Shown here: in pieces, positions 32,544 to 44,261 of the stretch
Layout of the letters: each line of letters begins with the position of its first letter
How positions within the stretch are numbered: the stretch's first letter is position 1
NCBI GenBank assembly: GCA_963422465.1
Contig: OY730170.1
Coordinates: 4,502,379-4,566,378 of the forward strand
Length of the DNA: 64,000 bases
Reading direction: 5' to 3'
From: Lichina pygmaea
Taxonomy: Eukaryota; Ascomycota; Lichinomycetes; Lichinales; Lichinaceae
Made by a program: the position numbers and the translations under genes
Notes under the pieces: generated by a model
Database searches by the model: none
What the model saw: the letters and a program-made list of their open reading frames with translations, nothing else
Told to the model about the DNA's origin: nothing

Positions 32544-33627
32544 CTAATCAACCTCCTCCACCGTCGGCCCGTCGTCACCACCGGATGCGCCACCGCGACC
32601 ACCGGCACCGGGGAATCCGCCGGGACCGCCGGGACCGCCGGGCATGCCACCCATGCCAGGCATTCCACCCATGCCGCCCTCGCCGCCGGCGCCGTAGAAC
32701 TTCATCATGATCGGGTTGGCGACGCCCTCGAGCTCCTTCTGCTGCGACTCGTACTCGTCCTTGGACGCCATCTGGTTGTCGTCGAGCCAGGCCACGATCT
32801 TGTCGATCTCGGACTTCAGCTTCTCCTTGTCCGAGGTCTCGAGCTTCTCGTCCACCTTGGCGTCGTTGAGGGTGTTGCGGAGCGAGTACGCGTACGACTC
32901 GAGCGCGTTCTTGGCCTGGATGCGCGACGACTCGGCCTCGTCCTCGGCCTTGTACTTCTCCGCCTCCGAGACCATGCGTTCGATCTCCTCCTTCGACAGC
33001 CGTCCCTTGTCGTTGGTGATGACGATCTTGTTCGTCTTGCCCGTGCCCTTCTCGAGCGCCGACACGTTCATGATGCCGTTGGCGTCGACGTCGAAGGTCA
33101 CCTCGATCTGCGGCACGCCGCGGGGCGCGGGCGGGATGCCCGTGAGCTCGAACTTGCCGAGCAGGTTGTTGTCCTTGGTGCGCGCGCGCTCGCCCTCGTA
33201 GACCTGGATGAGGACGCCGGGCTGGTTGTCGGAGAAGGTCGAGAAGACCTCCGACTTCTTGCACGGGATGGTGGTGTTGCGCTTGATGAGCGACGTCATG
33301 ACGCCGCCGGCCGTCTCGATCCCGACCGACAGAGGAGCGACGTCGAGGAGCAGGATCTCGTTGGTCGACTTGGACGACGTGTCGCCCGACAGGATGGCGG
33401 CCTGGACGGCGGCGCCGTAGGCGACCGCCTCGTCCGGGTTGATCGACTTGTTGGGCTCCTTGCCGTTGAAGAAGTCCGAGACCATCTTCTGGATCTTGGG
33501 GATGCGGGTCGAACCTCCGACGAGAACGATCTCGTGCACCGACGACTTGTCGATCTTGGCGTCGCGGAGCACGCGCTCGACGGGCTCCATGGTCGAGCGG
33601 AAGAGGTCGCCGCACAGCTCCTCGAAG

Positions 33628-33659
<32 letters not shown>

Positions 33660-34529
33660 GCCCTCGTAGAGCGAGTCGATCTCGATGGAGGTCTGGGTCG
33701 ACGACGAGAGGGTGCGCTTGGCGCGCTCGCAGGCGGTGCGGAGCCGGCGCAGGGCACGCGGGTTCGTCGACAGGTCCTTCTTGTGCTTTCGCTTGAACTC
33801 GTTCACAAAGTGGTTGACGAGGCGGTTGTCAAAGTCCTCGCCGCCCAAGTGGGTGTCGCCCGCGGTGGCCTTGACCTCGAAGATGCCCTCCTCGATCGTC
33901 AGGAGCGAGACGTCGAAGGTGCCACCGCCCAGATCGAAGATGAGCACGTTCCGCTCGCCCGTGGTCCTCTTGTCGAGACCGTAGGCGATGGCAGCGGCCG
34001 TCGGCTCGTTGATGATGCGGAGAACGTTCAGACCGGCGATGAGACCGGCGTCCTTGGTGGCCTGGCGCTGTGAATCGTTGAAATAAGCCGGCACGGTGAT
34101 GACGGCGTTGTTGACCGTCCCGCCGAGGTAGGACTCGGCCGTCTCGCGCATCTTGGTCAGGACCATAGCCGAGACCTCCTCGGGCGTGAAGGACTTGGTC
34201 TCGCCCTTGAACTCGACCTGGATGAGGGGCTTGCTACCCTTGTCGACGACCTTGAAGGGGAAGTGCTTGATGTCGGCCTGGACTTCGGCATCGGCGAACT
34301 TGCGGCCGATGAGTCGCTTGGCGTCAAAGACGGTGTTTGTGGGGTTCATGGCGACCTGGTTCTTGGCGGCATCACCGATGAGACGTTCGCTGTCCGTGAA
34401 GGCCACGAACGACGGCGTCGTGCGGTTGCCCTGGTCGTTCGCAATGATCTCGATGCGGTCATCTCGATAGACACCGACGCACGAGTAGGTCGTGCCCAAG
34501 TCGATGCCGACCGCCTGAGCGTTCGACAT
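32544..34529 (-). CDS. SSA1: Cytosolic HSP70 chaperone (SSA type)
   Basis: An ATP-dependent chaperone that binds exposed hydrophobic segments, working with J-proteins and exchange factors in cytosol and nucleus. It is a single exon of 661 residues, starting [19 protein letters not shown] (phosphate loop DLGTTYS). Other HSP70 marks are [14 protein letters not shown], the [16 protein letters not shown] motif, the interdomain linker and start of the substrate domain ([19 protein letters not shown]), and a GGMP-rich tail ending GPTVEEVD. The EEVD end, which docks TPR co-chaperones, shows the cytosolic rather than the mitochondrial or ER (HDEL) form. Absence of introns is common for stress-induced HSP70s. 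The frame is open upstream of the ATG, but [14 protein letters not shown] is the family start. Confidence 0.98.
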
Positions 34530-34758
34530 GATGGATGCGTGACGTCCTTTCCGAAATGTAGACTGATGGTGTGATTCTGATCGGCCGCGACCGAACAAAA
34601 GTCGGCAGACGCAGCGAAGAGGCCGGACGGTGTCGTACGACGTCGGTGGGTGTTTTGATTCTCGGTCTCTCTCGTGTGTGTGTGTGTCTCTCTCTCTCGG
34701 GTGTAGTGGGGAGAAAAGAAGAAAGAAAGAGAAGGAGCTGTGAGAGGGACGGTGAGTG

Positions 34759-34766
34759 TTTTTATA
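34759..34766 (-). promoter_or_regulatory. TATA box of HSP70
   Basis: TATAAAAA on the minus strand, about 230 bp upstream of the ATG and downstream of a heat-shock-type element. Confidence 0.6.
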
Positions 34767-34815
34767 GCTGCCTGGGGTTGGATGGAAGCTGGCCGAACCC
34801 GATGGAAGCAGTGAC

Positions 34816-34823
34816 GAAACTTC
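34816..34823 (-). promoter_or_regulatory. Heat-shock element core upstream of HSP70
   Basis: GAAACTTC is the inverted GAAnnTTC pair bound by Hsf1. It lies about 290 bp before the ATG and about 50 bp upstream of the TATA box. Further isolated TTC and GAA units lie nearby, for example TTC near 34842, but a clean three-unit array is not seen. Confidence 0.55.
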
Positions 34824-35218
34824 TACAGCACTCGAGCACCTTCTACACGTGCCCGAACGGTCAACGACTTTCTGACCTCTACGCAGCAATCATCCGGCAA
34901 AGTCCCGGAGCAGTATCCTGCTGTAGACACCGTGGACCATGACCGGCGTGAAATCCGAGCCGTTGAGCCCGTCCAAAAGTGGGGTGGTGATAGATACCGT
35001 CACGTCGTTGCACGTGACGTAATTGGATCTACGTACGGAGTCGCTGGTAAGTACGGAGTACGTATGTACGTACGGAAGTATGTACCAAGGAGCTAGGTAC
35101 GCTACGTATTTATGAAAAGCAAGCCGCCAAAGAGCCTTTTTATCAGAAGAAGTGCGAATGTAAAGTGGGGTTTTTCATATGTTCGCCGTCTCGTGCTAAG
35201 ATACGTAGCCGAAGTCGG

Positions 35219-35806
35219 TCAGCACCGCCCTACATCGTGAGGCTCCTGCTGGAAGGCTCCCTCGAGCGGTTCGGTCCTCGTCTCCCACACGTCCTCGCTG
35301 CTCGGACCGGTCTTGTACTTGGCCGCTCGCTCGAGGTAGTGGCTCCTGACCCTACGCCGCCGCTCCGCATCGGTGTAGCTCTTGTTGCGCATGCAGAACC
35401 AGAAGGCGCCCCAGTGCTCCGAGCAGTCCTTCAACGTGCCGTAGCGATAGATGTTGATGAACTGCCCGCCCGGCGACTGGCAGTAGAAGGCGCTGTCGAA
35501 GGCTTCTCGACAAGACATCTCCGACGGAAACAGCGATTCCGGGGAGATGTCTGGCGATGACCGGCTTCCGTCGTCGCCTGCGGCGTGTCTTTTCGTGCTC
35601 TCCACCGCTGCCCGCGCACCCGGCCTCGAAGTTGGAGTCGGCGATGGAGATGCCGGCGCAGCGTCCGTGAGTGTTTCGGCGCTGGACTCAGGCCTCATGG
35701 ACGACAGCAAGGCCCGTAGTTCGAGATCCGCCTTCTCCTCCCGACGTAGCTTTCGAGTGGCTTTGGCATGCCCGTCGGCAGCGCCGGCGCTGGGGGATTC
35801 GCCCAT
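35219..35806 (-). CDS. EMI1-like DUF3128 protein
   Basis: A single exon of 195 residues. The C-terminal half carries the DUF3128 signature: MSCREAFDSAFYCQSPGGQF, then NIYRYGTLKDCSEHWGAFWF and CMRNKS. The four Cys (SC, YC, DC, FC) are spaced as in this small family. Yeast Emi1 is needed for full induction of the meiotic regulator IME1; a mitochondrial or cytosolic CHCH-like role has been suggested by its Cys pairs, but the biochemical function is unknown. The N-terminal 95 residues are Ser/Pro/Ala-rich and poorly conserved in character. It is head to head with YME2, about 730 bp apart. Confidence 0.85.
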   Translation of the reverse strand: MGESPSAGAADGHAKATRKLRREEKADLELRALLSSMRPESSAETLTDAAPASPSPTPTSRPGARAAVESTKRHAAGDDGSRSSPDISPESLFPSEMSCREAFDSAFYCQSPGGQFINIYRYGTLKDCSEHWGAFWFCMRNKSYTDAERRRRVRSHYLERAAKYKTGPSSEDVWETRTEPLEGAFQQEPHDVGRC

Positions 35807-36535
35807 GATGAAACCGTAGCCGCAGACAGGTGTAGTTCGAGTATGTGGGCAATCTGGAGGGCGGGTGTACGAGTACGTATCGTACCTCGTACGAGTTCAA
35901 ATGCACAGCGGAGACCCAGGCTCAAGCTGTCGACCCGCAAATTTTGTGCTCGACCGTCCGACGTCGGCGGGCTCGAACGACGGAAAAGACATTTACGAGT
36001 ACGTCATCAGTACGAAGTATCCTCAGCCCAATCCTTACCGCAAAATACATCAACTTCATAAGTAATGGCTTATAGACCAACTGTACTCGGTACTCCGTAC
36101 GTTACGTACGGGTAAGGATCATAAACGCTGCATACTTAGCAAGTCAGCGGGTCACCAGTTTCAACACGACATTATGACAAAAGAGGTGATCTAAAGTATA
36201 TAACTTATGACACGATGGGGCTTTGGTCATAAGTACTGAGCTCCTCCAGGAAGCCGCACGTGCCGCAATAGCATTACGGTATGTTACCACACCCCCGCGG
36301 TGGACAAAAAAACCGGCACACCCCACCACGCTTACAGTAGGGTTGTGACAAAAGTCTTGCAACAGCAGCCCAGTGGTTACGTACCGTACGAGTATGCGAC
36401 AAGCTGCCAGGCACGCCAGGCACGGCAGGGAGCAATGGCAGCATCGCATCCGGGCAGGCTAACCACGTCAGCCAAGATTCGGTCCCACAAGGGACCTAGT
36501 TCTCACCGGCCAGCTGAGAACCGTGACGGTCTGCG
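35807..36535. promoter_or_regulatory. Divergent region between EMI1-like gene and YME2
   Basis: TACGTA-type words recur (GAGTACGTATCGTACCTCGTACG at about 35871-35893; TACTCCGTACGTTACGTACGG at 36090-36110). No coding signal is seen. Confidence 0.5.
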
Positions 36536-39462
36536 ATGCTTCGTTTTGTGGGCGGCTGTCGCTCTCCTGCGAGCTGTCCTGGACGTGCCCTCGTCGATGG
36601 AAGTCGGCCGGCTCGGCCCTATCGTTCGATCCCATGGCCGGCGCCGGGAGCTCGGAGGTGCGCAAGCACCGAGGCCACGGACGATAGCTTCGGCCAGATG
36701 AAAACCGGTCCCAACGAGAGCATTCTCTTCTTTGACCGTGAGCTATCTTTCCATAGATCTGGCCAGCCAAGAACATCTTTGGCGAATGTTACTGATGGTA
36801 CTTATTGATGTGAGATGTGTTTCCTATCAAGCTCCAATGGCTGCTCCGAGGGCGATGGCATGCAGAGAAACCCATCGAGGAGCTCATGAGACGGTTCAAC
36901 AGTCCCACCGTAGCTGCGGCGGACCCCATCAGTATCGTTCGGCGCGCCATACCGCGCGATGCGCCCGTGACCGTCACGCAGATAGCACCGCGCCTGAAGG
37001 ACGGCGGCGCATACGTCAAGTTCGCCCATCCCGAAGGGACAAGCCCCGCCGAGGTCGAAGCTCGCCTGGCGCGGTACCTTCGCGAAAGCCCCATCAAGCC
37101 GTGGTTCAATCCCTTCCGCCGCGTCGAAGCTTACCTTGTGCGAGGGAGGCCATGGCTCGAGGATCTCTACCGCTTCCCGAGCTCTCGTCTCAAGGTCGAC
37201 TTCGTGTCGGACAAGCCCGGAGCGTCGGCGTTGGAGCTGCCCCAAGAGGAGCTGTATGCGCTCTTCCGCCGCTACGGCAAGCTGGCCGATATCAAGCCCC
37301 AGCCGGCGGACTCCAAGGTAGTTCCGCGATACGCGCTGCTTGACTTTGCTGGTGTGCGGCAGGCCATCCTGGCTCGAAATTGCATGCATGGCTTCCGAGT
37401 CGAGGGCAAAGGGGACGGAGCATCTCTCGCCACGGTGCTGAAGCTCTCGTACGAGCGGAAGATCGAGGCTCACTGGATCCGGGACTGGCTAGTCGGCCAC
37501 CCGCGCTTCGTCGTCCCGGCAATCGCAGCCATCATCGCGACCATCACCGTCGCAGTATTCGACCCGCGAGTGGATCGTATTGCTCTCGCCCGCCTCCGAA
37601 GCGTGTCGCTCCTGACTCGCCGCTTGCAGGATCCGAACCTTCTTCGTCAAGGCGCACGTCGAGGAGTCATTCCGTCTCAAGCAAAGCCGACTGTACCGTT
37701 GGTTTGCCAGTAGGGCGTCCGACATGTTCTCTTTCCGCGATCGCGGTGCCGACGCCGGGGGACTGCGAGCGCTGTGGGACGACCGAAAGGAGAAGATCGA
37801 GCAGATACGCACGTGGCTCATGGAGGCCGGCGGGAGCTTCATCGTCGTCCAGGGACCCCGTGGGTCCGCCAAGCGAGAACCGGTCCTCGACGAGTCGCTG
37901 AAGGGCCGGCGGTACAAGCTCGTCATCGATTGCAAACCGGTCCAAGAGGCGAGAGGAGACAGCGCCGCGATTCGAGCTGCCGCTGCCGAGGTGGGATACC
38001 GGCCTGTCTTCTCGTGGGCAAACAACCTGAGCAGCCTGATAGATCTGGCGGCTCAAGGGACCATCGGCTCCAAAACAGGTGAATCGTCCAGTTCTCTCCA
38101 CCGGGCGCAAGCAGGACAAACCAAACCCTGGGATCTCGTCACTGATCGTCCATAATACGGACGTCAGGCTTCTCTGAGACGTTGGACACGCAGCTCGCCA
38201 AGATCCTCCAGACCACCGCCACGGCATTGAAGCAAGTCGCGCTCAAGGATAGGACCAAGAACGACAAGGATTTTGCCCTCGGCGACGACGAGTACCTCGA
38301 AGCGCATCCCGAGAAGCGTGCGGTCGTGGTCGTAGAGAATTTTCTACGCAAGAATGTGGAGGGCCATGTCGTGTACGATAAGATCTCCGAGTGGTGAGTG
38401 TCTGAGCAGTCCTTCGACAGGCATCAGAGAGTGGTCGCTGACCCTCCGCTGCTTTCCCCTGGGCAGGGCCGCCCGTCTTATCGTCTCCAACGTCGCCCAC
38501 GTCATCTTCCTGACAGAGGAGGCGTCCTTTTCGAAGTGGCTGTCCAAAGCGCTTCCGGACCGGGTCTATCGACAGATCTCGCTCGGCGACTGCTCGCCAG
38601 ATGTGGCCAAGAGGCTCGTACTCCAGCATGTCGATGCGGACGCCGACGAACGGGATCAGGGCCGCGAGAAGCTACCGCCATCCCAACGAAGAGGCGATCT
38701 CAACGAGCTCGACGGGTGCATCGAGACCCTTGGCGGACGTTTGACCGATCTCGAGTTTCTCGCGCGGAGGATCAAACTGGGGGAGTCGCCAAACAGTCCG
38801 TTCCGCGGTCCCTGCGCCACCGCCCTCGTGTTGACCGACCCGTGCATCCAGAGGCCGTGCAGCAAATTGTGGAACAGAGCGCTTCGGAGATTCTGAAGAT
38901 GTACGTACTGGATTCTGACGGAGGTCAGCGTGGATGGACGCCGGAGCAAGCATGGCTGCTGGTCAAGCAGCTCGCCACGGGAGAGTCGGTACGTGCCATC
39001 CGACGTGCAAGCGACGATCGAGCGCACGTGTCTGACTCGGGACAACAGCTCCGCTACAGCGAGGTGCTCCTGTCCGGCGTCTACAAGTCCAACGGAGAAA
39101 GCGCTCTCCGCGCCCTCGAGCAGGCGGACATGATATCGATACAGAGCGCGTACGGCCGTCCACACTCGATACGACCGGGGAGGCCGGTCTACGCGTCGGC
39201 CTTCAGAGCACTGACGGCGGACCGAGTCCTCCGAGCTCGGCTCGAGCTATCGACGCTCAGCGAGCTGATCAAGAGCGAGAACTCGACGGTCGAGAAGTGC
39301 GAGGCCGAGCTGAGCCTCCTCGGCAACCTCGCCGAGAGAGGCGGCGGCCTGCTCGAGCGCGTGCTCTACCTCATGGACAAGCTCAAGAAGAGTCATCGCA
39401 GCATCGAGGAGTACGAGGCCGAGTCCTCGAAGCTGAAGAAGATCCTGCAGACCGAGGCATGA
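36536..39462 (+). CDS. YME2: Mitochondrial escape protein Yme2 (RNA12)
   Basis: An inner-membrane mitochondrial protein involved in mtDNA nucleoid maintenance. Seven exons (36536-36737, 36815-37565, 37630-38078, 38168-38393, 38467-38795, 38852-38988, 39049-39462) join in frame to 835 residues. The N-terminus MLRFVGGCRSPASCPGRALV is a mitochondrial presequence, followed by ESILFFDHVFPIKLQWLLRG. An RRM-like region comes next (ELYALFRRYGKLADI), then a transmembrane helix (FVVPAIAAIIATITVAVF), then an AAA-like ATPase domain with P-loop GPRGSAKREP and Walker-B-like VVVVENFL. A coiled-coil tail ends LKKILQTEA. Intron 2 starts with GC (CC|gcgagt) and ends ttgcag; only this non-canonical GC-AG intron keeps FDPIRTFF in frame. 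Confidence 0.93.
37566..37629 (+). other. GC-AG intron in YME2
   Basis: A 64-nt intron with donor GCGAGT and acceptor TTGCAG. The neighbouring GT at 37570 gives the wrong phase. Confidence 0.7.
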
Positions 39463-39682
39463 CTGGGCGGTTGCTTACGAGAGTACAATGCTCGACCAAG
39501 GTTGAGTCTGTCCTTGGGCTTGCAGCAACATTCTCTTAGCGCGTTCATGAGCATTGGCGTTGCGGGCTGGGAGATCCTCAGACTCCATCTCTGTAGATTT
39601 TTCGACTTTACTACGTCTGCACGTCTATACTCGGACGTATGTACCGTTGCTGATATGTAGGAATATCGCCATACCCACTTGC

Positions 39683-39684
<2 letters not shown>

Positions 39685-39756
<72 letters not shown>
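39685..39756. repeat. (GAC)n microsatellite
   Basis: About 24 GAC units lie downstream of YME2, flanked by TACGTA words. Confidence 0.95.
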
Positions 39757-39879
39757 ACTGACTTGTCGGTACGTCACATACGTATGTATGAGACTTGCAC
39801 TACGTAAGGCAACGTTCCGTACGTAGCATACGCCGCTCACTCCATACGATTCTAAGCTGATACTAACCAGTACTGCCGT

Positions 39880-40360
39880 ACAGTGGCAGAGCAGTGGTGC
39901 TGGGACCGATGGCGGCAGCTGGAAGGAGGGCACCCACCACCACCCCGCGGCGCAACTGACCGGGGCCCAGGCGGGGGCAGCTGGAAACCCGACAGGATGC
40001 CCCACAAGAAGACAGCGCTCCGGCCCACGCCGGCCTCCCGAAGGCGCACGCCAGCATCCGGCAAGATAGGCCTAGCTGCCTTCCTGCATAAGTGCCGGGT
40101 TCCCGGCTTCGACTCGCCGGCCTGCGCCTGCGGATGGCAGTGGGAGACTGCTAAGCGTGTGACTCTGCACTGCCCTCGCCTTGCTAGCGAGCGCCGGTCA
40201 CTGCGACAGCTAACCTCCACTACGTACTGACTTCCAGCAGCTAACATCCGGCCCCCGGGTAGCAGCCGCCCTGGCGACGTGGTTCCTCCGCCTCGACCTT
40301 CTCCCCCGGTTCTCCTGGGCCCACGACCAGCTCCCATCCCTTGCTTGACTGGCCCGCAGT
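39880..40360 (+). mobile_element. Tad-like LINE 3' end (C-terminal fragment of ORF2)
   Basis: The frame reads VAEQWCWDRWRQLEGG, then SGKIGLAAFLHKCRVPGFD and a Cys/His end (CACGWQWETAKRVTLHCP). This is the conserved C-terminus of Tad-clade ORF2, where TGKIGLAAFLHKRRVPG and a CCHC-like knuckle are usual. It matches the C-terminal part of the LINE at 28.0-28.35 kb. Nothing of reverse transcriptase precedes it, so the copy is 5' truncated, as expected for LINE insertion. It has more CpG than the 28-kb copy, so it may be younger. Confidence 0.8.
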
Positions 40361-40664
40361 CACCTTTCTAGTTTACAGCTAGAGTATGCCGTACTCAGTA
40401 GGACGGTGCCCGACTAGGGGCCGCAGGGAAGGGGTTTGCCCTAGGGCTGGATTGCTAGCCCAGACGTTTCCGTACCTTAGCTAGTCTTAGAATGGTGTAG
40501 GAATTCAATACACTAATCACGGTAGTCGGCCGAGCTTTCAATCGTCCGAAAGTTCAGACCAAAGGAGTGGGGGTCATCACGTCGATGCTCGGGTGGGTCC
40601 GGGATCAAGTTGGCTTGGCAGTGATGGCGAGTACGTAACGTTTCCCCACAGTCAGCGACACCGT

Positions 40665-40750
40665 TGGACAGTTACTGCCGTGCACCCTATCATGCAGATT
40701 TCTTACTCGTACTTCGATGGGCCCCTCTTACTTTCATGCCCCTTACGCTT
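40665..40750 (-). mobile_element. Small inverted-repeat element, MITE-like, copy 4 (degraded)
   Basis: On the minus strand it reads GGGGCATGAAAGTAAGAGGGG, then GTAAGAAATCTGCATGAT and CACGGCAGTAACTGTCC. The blocks and order match copies 2 and 3. Confidence 0.5.
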
Positions 40751-41784
40751 ACTGCGGGTACTTTTAGATTGGTGGCGGCCCTGAGTGAGAGAAAGTACTC
40801 TTCAACTTTCAACATGTCAGCCCCCCGACCGATGTGGCTCACACAGCGACGGGGCCGTCACACTTCAAGAAAAATCAAATACGAGTATAACATCAAAATT
40901 AAGATGTGACCATACCACTGTGTAGTTGACTATCACATACAACTCCGAAAGATTCTGACCAAGAAAATCTTGCCGTGTGGAGTTTCCAAGGCTTATGACA
41001 CTATTGACCGAGTCGGCCTGGAGAAGGACCTTAGTTTTGGTGGCATGACCCGGCAAAGTTTATGTATCAAGCTAAGTACTTCGGTAAGTGGGTACAGAAG
41101 TACGTTCCGTAAGAGTTCTCAAAACCTGAACGGTGATTGAACCGACAAAAGACCTCGGGATACGGGCGTACGAGTACTCGTACGTGACAGGACGGAAGTA
41201 TGCAGAAGACATATACTCCCGTAGGTGTCCCGCATGAAGTTTTGTGCACATGACATGCTTAGTCAAGAGAGCAATGATTGCTGTACTCGTAAGCTGACGA
41301 TCGTCTGAGCGATGGGCTCGGAAATTTTCGGATGATGGGTTCGACTTCGGCATTCGATTAGCGAAGCCGATGTGGCGATTGTTGCCGCACAAGCGAGCTA
41401 CTCGACTTCGAGCTGCATCATAGCTTCAACGTCGGAGACCCTTGTCGTTGTCTTGAAGTACGAATTTATCAGGAGCTTAGGATGCTGCCAGGAAAAGTCG
41501 GACACTGTACTATATGCTGTAAGTACTGTACCACTCAGTTTCTGTATGAGGTAGGAGGTCAAAAGTCTCCAAGCGATTCTCACGACGTATGTACGTAAGT
41601 TCGGACAGGGTGCCACTTTTCTTACAGACGTATGTCGGTGACACCGTCTAAGGAGTTCGTACGGCGACCTGCATCGATTGTGTCACGTGGTGACTGACAG
41701 TCTCGGGCCAGTCAGGCTTACCGGATTTGGTATCGAGCTGTACCAATTGGCGATTCCCTTTTGCTTGTCTCCAACGATAATCCC

Positions 41785-41804
41785 CCCACTAACTTAGTGG
41801 GGAT
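41785..41804. promoter_or_regulatory. Palindrome CCCCACTAA-n-TTAGTGGGG upstream of GLT1
   Basis: CCCCACTAACTTAGTGGGG is a perfect 9-bp inverted repeat around one central base. It lies about 510 bp before the GLT1 ATG. A dimeric regulator site or a hairpin are both possible. Confidence 0.45.
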
Positions 41805-42309
41805 GGTTACGGCGGGGATTTCTTGAGGCCCTGCTGGGAGGAACGAGCATATACACCATTTGGGACATGGAGCCGCCGGTGTGAACCCACAAGACAGATG
41901 TACCTTGCGTACCGGTCAGTAGTCACGTAGAGTTCGCCAGCTGCTCATCCACCCGAGACCCCCACCACGTCAAAAGCCACTAATTACCAGAAACAACCTT
42001 TTATCATCCTCTCCTCCCCCTCTTTCCTTTGTCCTCGCACTTTTCCCCTCACCATCATCGTTCAGGAAATCTACCATCAAGAACACAAGCACTCGCCCTA
42101 CCTACCATCACAGCTTCACTCGTATCTATCACTTCTAGATTGCCGTCGCTCGAGAAGGTGTTCGACCGCTCAGTGCAGGTGAATCCGATTCGCCCATCAT
42201 CGTGTCATCGCCACCGCATCCGTAGCCGTCTCACCAGGCCAATCCATCTCACAAGGACTGTCGAGCGGGGGAGAAGGCACCCCACGACCTTCCGCGCGCG
42301 GTCGCAGGA

Positions 42310-44212
42310 ATGGGTCGTTCTCTCCACGATGCCGAGGAGGTGAATGACCAGGTCGAAGAGACCACTTCGGTCTTCAAATATCAAGATGGGCCGGAGAATC
42401 GATCGTGGGCCGGAGCGTTACCGTTGAAGCAGGCTCTGTATGACCCTGAGCTCGAAAAGGACTCGTGCGGCGTGGGCTTTGCGGCGTAGGTGACCGTCTC
42501 CTGCGGACGCTGAGCAGCTGCTGACGGGGAATTCGAAAGTCACATCAAGGGGGTGGCGAGCCACAAGATCGTCAGCGACGGTAGGACCGACCCGATACAC
42601 TCTGTCGTCGCCGTTGGAGCGGTCGATGTTGACGGATGACGTGTAGCCCGCAACCTCCTCTGCAACATGACCCACCGGGGCGCCGTGGGCTCGGACGCGC
42701 GGGACGGCGACGGTGCCGGAGTCATGACCTCGATCCCCCACCGTTTCTTCGTCAAGAACTTTGAGCGTGAGACGGGCTTCAAGCTGCCGCCGCTGGGCCA
42801 GTACGCCGTCGGCAACCTGTTCTTCAAGCCCGACGAGGAGCTCATGCACGAGTCCCAGGCACGCTTCGAGGACGTCGCCGACTCCCTCGAGCTCCGCGTG
42901 CTCGGCTGGCGAGAGGTGCCGCGAGACTCGAGCCTGCTAGGTCCGGCTGCCTTGTCGCGGGAGCCGTGGGTCACGCAGCCGTTCGTCGTGCTTCGGTCCG
43001 CCTACGGCGACGGCCGCGAGCCTGTCGTCACCGACCCCGAGCGCTTCGACGAGAAGCGTTTCGAACGTCAGCTCTACGTGCTCCGCAAGCGCGCCACCCA
43101 TCGGATTGGCCTTCACAATTGGTTCTACCTGTGCTCTTTGAGCAACCGCAACATCGTGTACAAGGGGCAGCTGTCACCTTCGCAGGTCTACTCGTATTAC
43201 TTTGATCTGGTATCGGTGGATTACGAAGGTCACTTCGCGCTCGTACACTCGAGGTTCTCCACTAATACTTTCCCCAGCTGGGATCGCGCGCAGCCGCTGC
43301 GTTGGGCCGCCCACAACGGTGAGATCCATCGGGCCCCGAGCGCTCTGTCGCGGTCCGGTTCGGACCTCCTCCGGCGCCCCCCCCAGCCCCGCTGACGCTC
43401 GAGCAGGCGAGATCAACACCCTTCGGGGGAACAAGAACTGGATGCGGGCCCGCGAGGGCGTCCTCCGCTCCGATCTCTTCGGCGACGAGCTCAACCAGCT
43501 GTACCCGATCATCGAGGACGGCGGCTCCGACTCGGCCGCCTTCGACAACGTGCTGGAGCTGCTCGTCATCAACGGTGTGCTGTCCCTGCCCGAGGCCGTC
43601 ATGCTCATGGTGCCGGAGGCGTGGCAGGACAACCCGTCGATGGACCCGGACAAGTCCGCCTTCTACGAGTGGGCCGCCTGCATGATGGAGCCCTGGGACG
43701 GCCCCGCGCTCTTCACCTTCTCGGACGGCCGATACTGCGGCGCCAACCTCGACCGGAACGGCCTGCGGCCGTGCCGGTACTACGTCACCGACGACGACCG
43801 CATCATCTGCGCCTCCGAGGTCGGGACGATCCAGGTCGACCCCGAACGCATCGTCCAGAAGGGGCGTCTGCAACCGGGCAAGATGCTGCTCGTCGACACC
43901 GTCGCCGGCCGCATCGTCGACGACCGCGAGCTGAAGCAGACCGTCGCCCACCGGCACGACTTCCGCGCCTGGCTCGACAAGCAGCTTCTCAAGCTACCGG
44001 ACATCTGCGCCCGCCTCCGCGACGGCGACGCGCAACGCCTACGTGCCGACGTCGACCGGAGCCGGCTCCACGACGACGCTCGCCTCAAGGCATTCGGGTA
44101 CACGCTCGAGCAAGTTACGTTGCTGCTGGGGCCGATGGTAGGCCCTCCATCTCTCCTTCATTTTCCTCTACCCTACCCTCCTCTCACCCCATCTCCCCCC
44201 CCCCCCCCCCTT

Positions 44213-44261
<49 letters not shown>

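Larger units (their letters stand above)
34530..35218. promoter_or_regulatory. HSP70 promoter and EMI1-like 3' flank
   Basis: Besides the TATA box and HSE core, it holds GT/CT and GA-rich microsatellites at about 34674-34735, likely in the 5' UTR, and a TACGTA-rich block at 35027-35107. Confidence 0.5.
40361..42309. other. Gene-poor region and GLT1 promoter
   Basis: It contains a fourth copy of the small inverted-repeat element (40665-40750), TACGTA words at about 40631, 41095-41110 and 41585, and a perfect palindrome about 510 bp upstream of GLT1 (41785). Pyrimidine-rich sequence from 42005 to 42060 precedes the GLT1 start. No gene is seen. Confidence 0.5.

Noticed and set aside
32472-34073. 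A 533-codon open frame on the plus strand
   Set aside because: It is the antisense shadow of HSP70. Its Val/Leu/Asp/Gly-rich product comes from the strong codon bias of the real gene.
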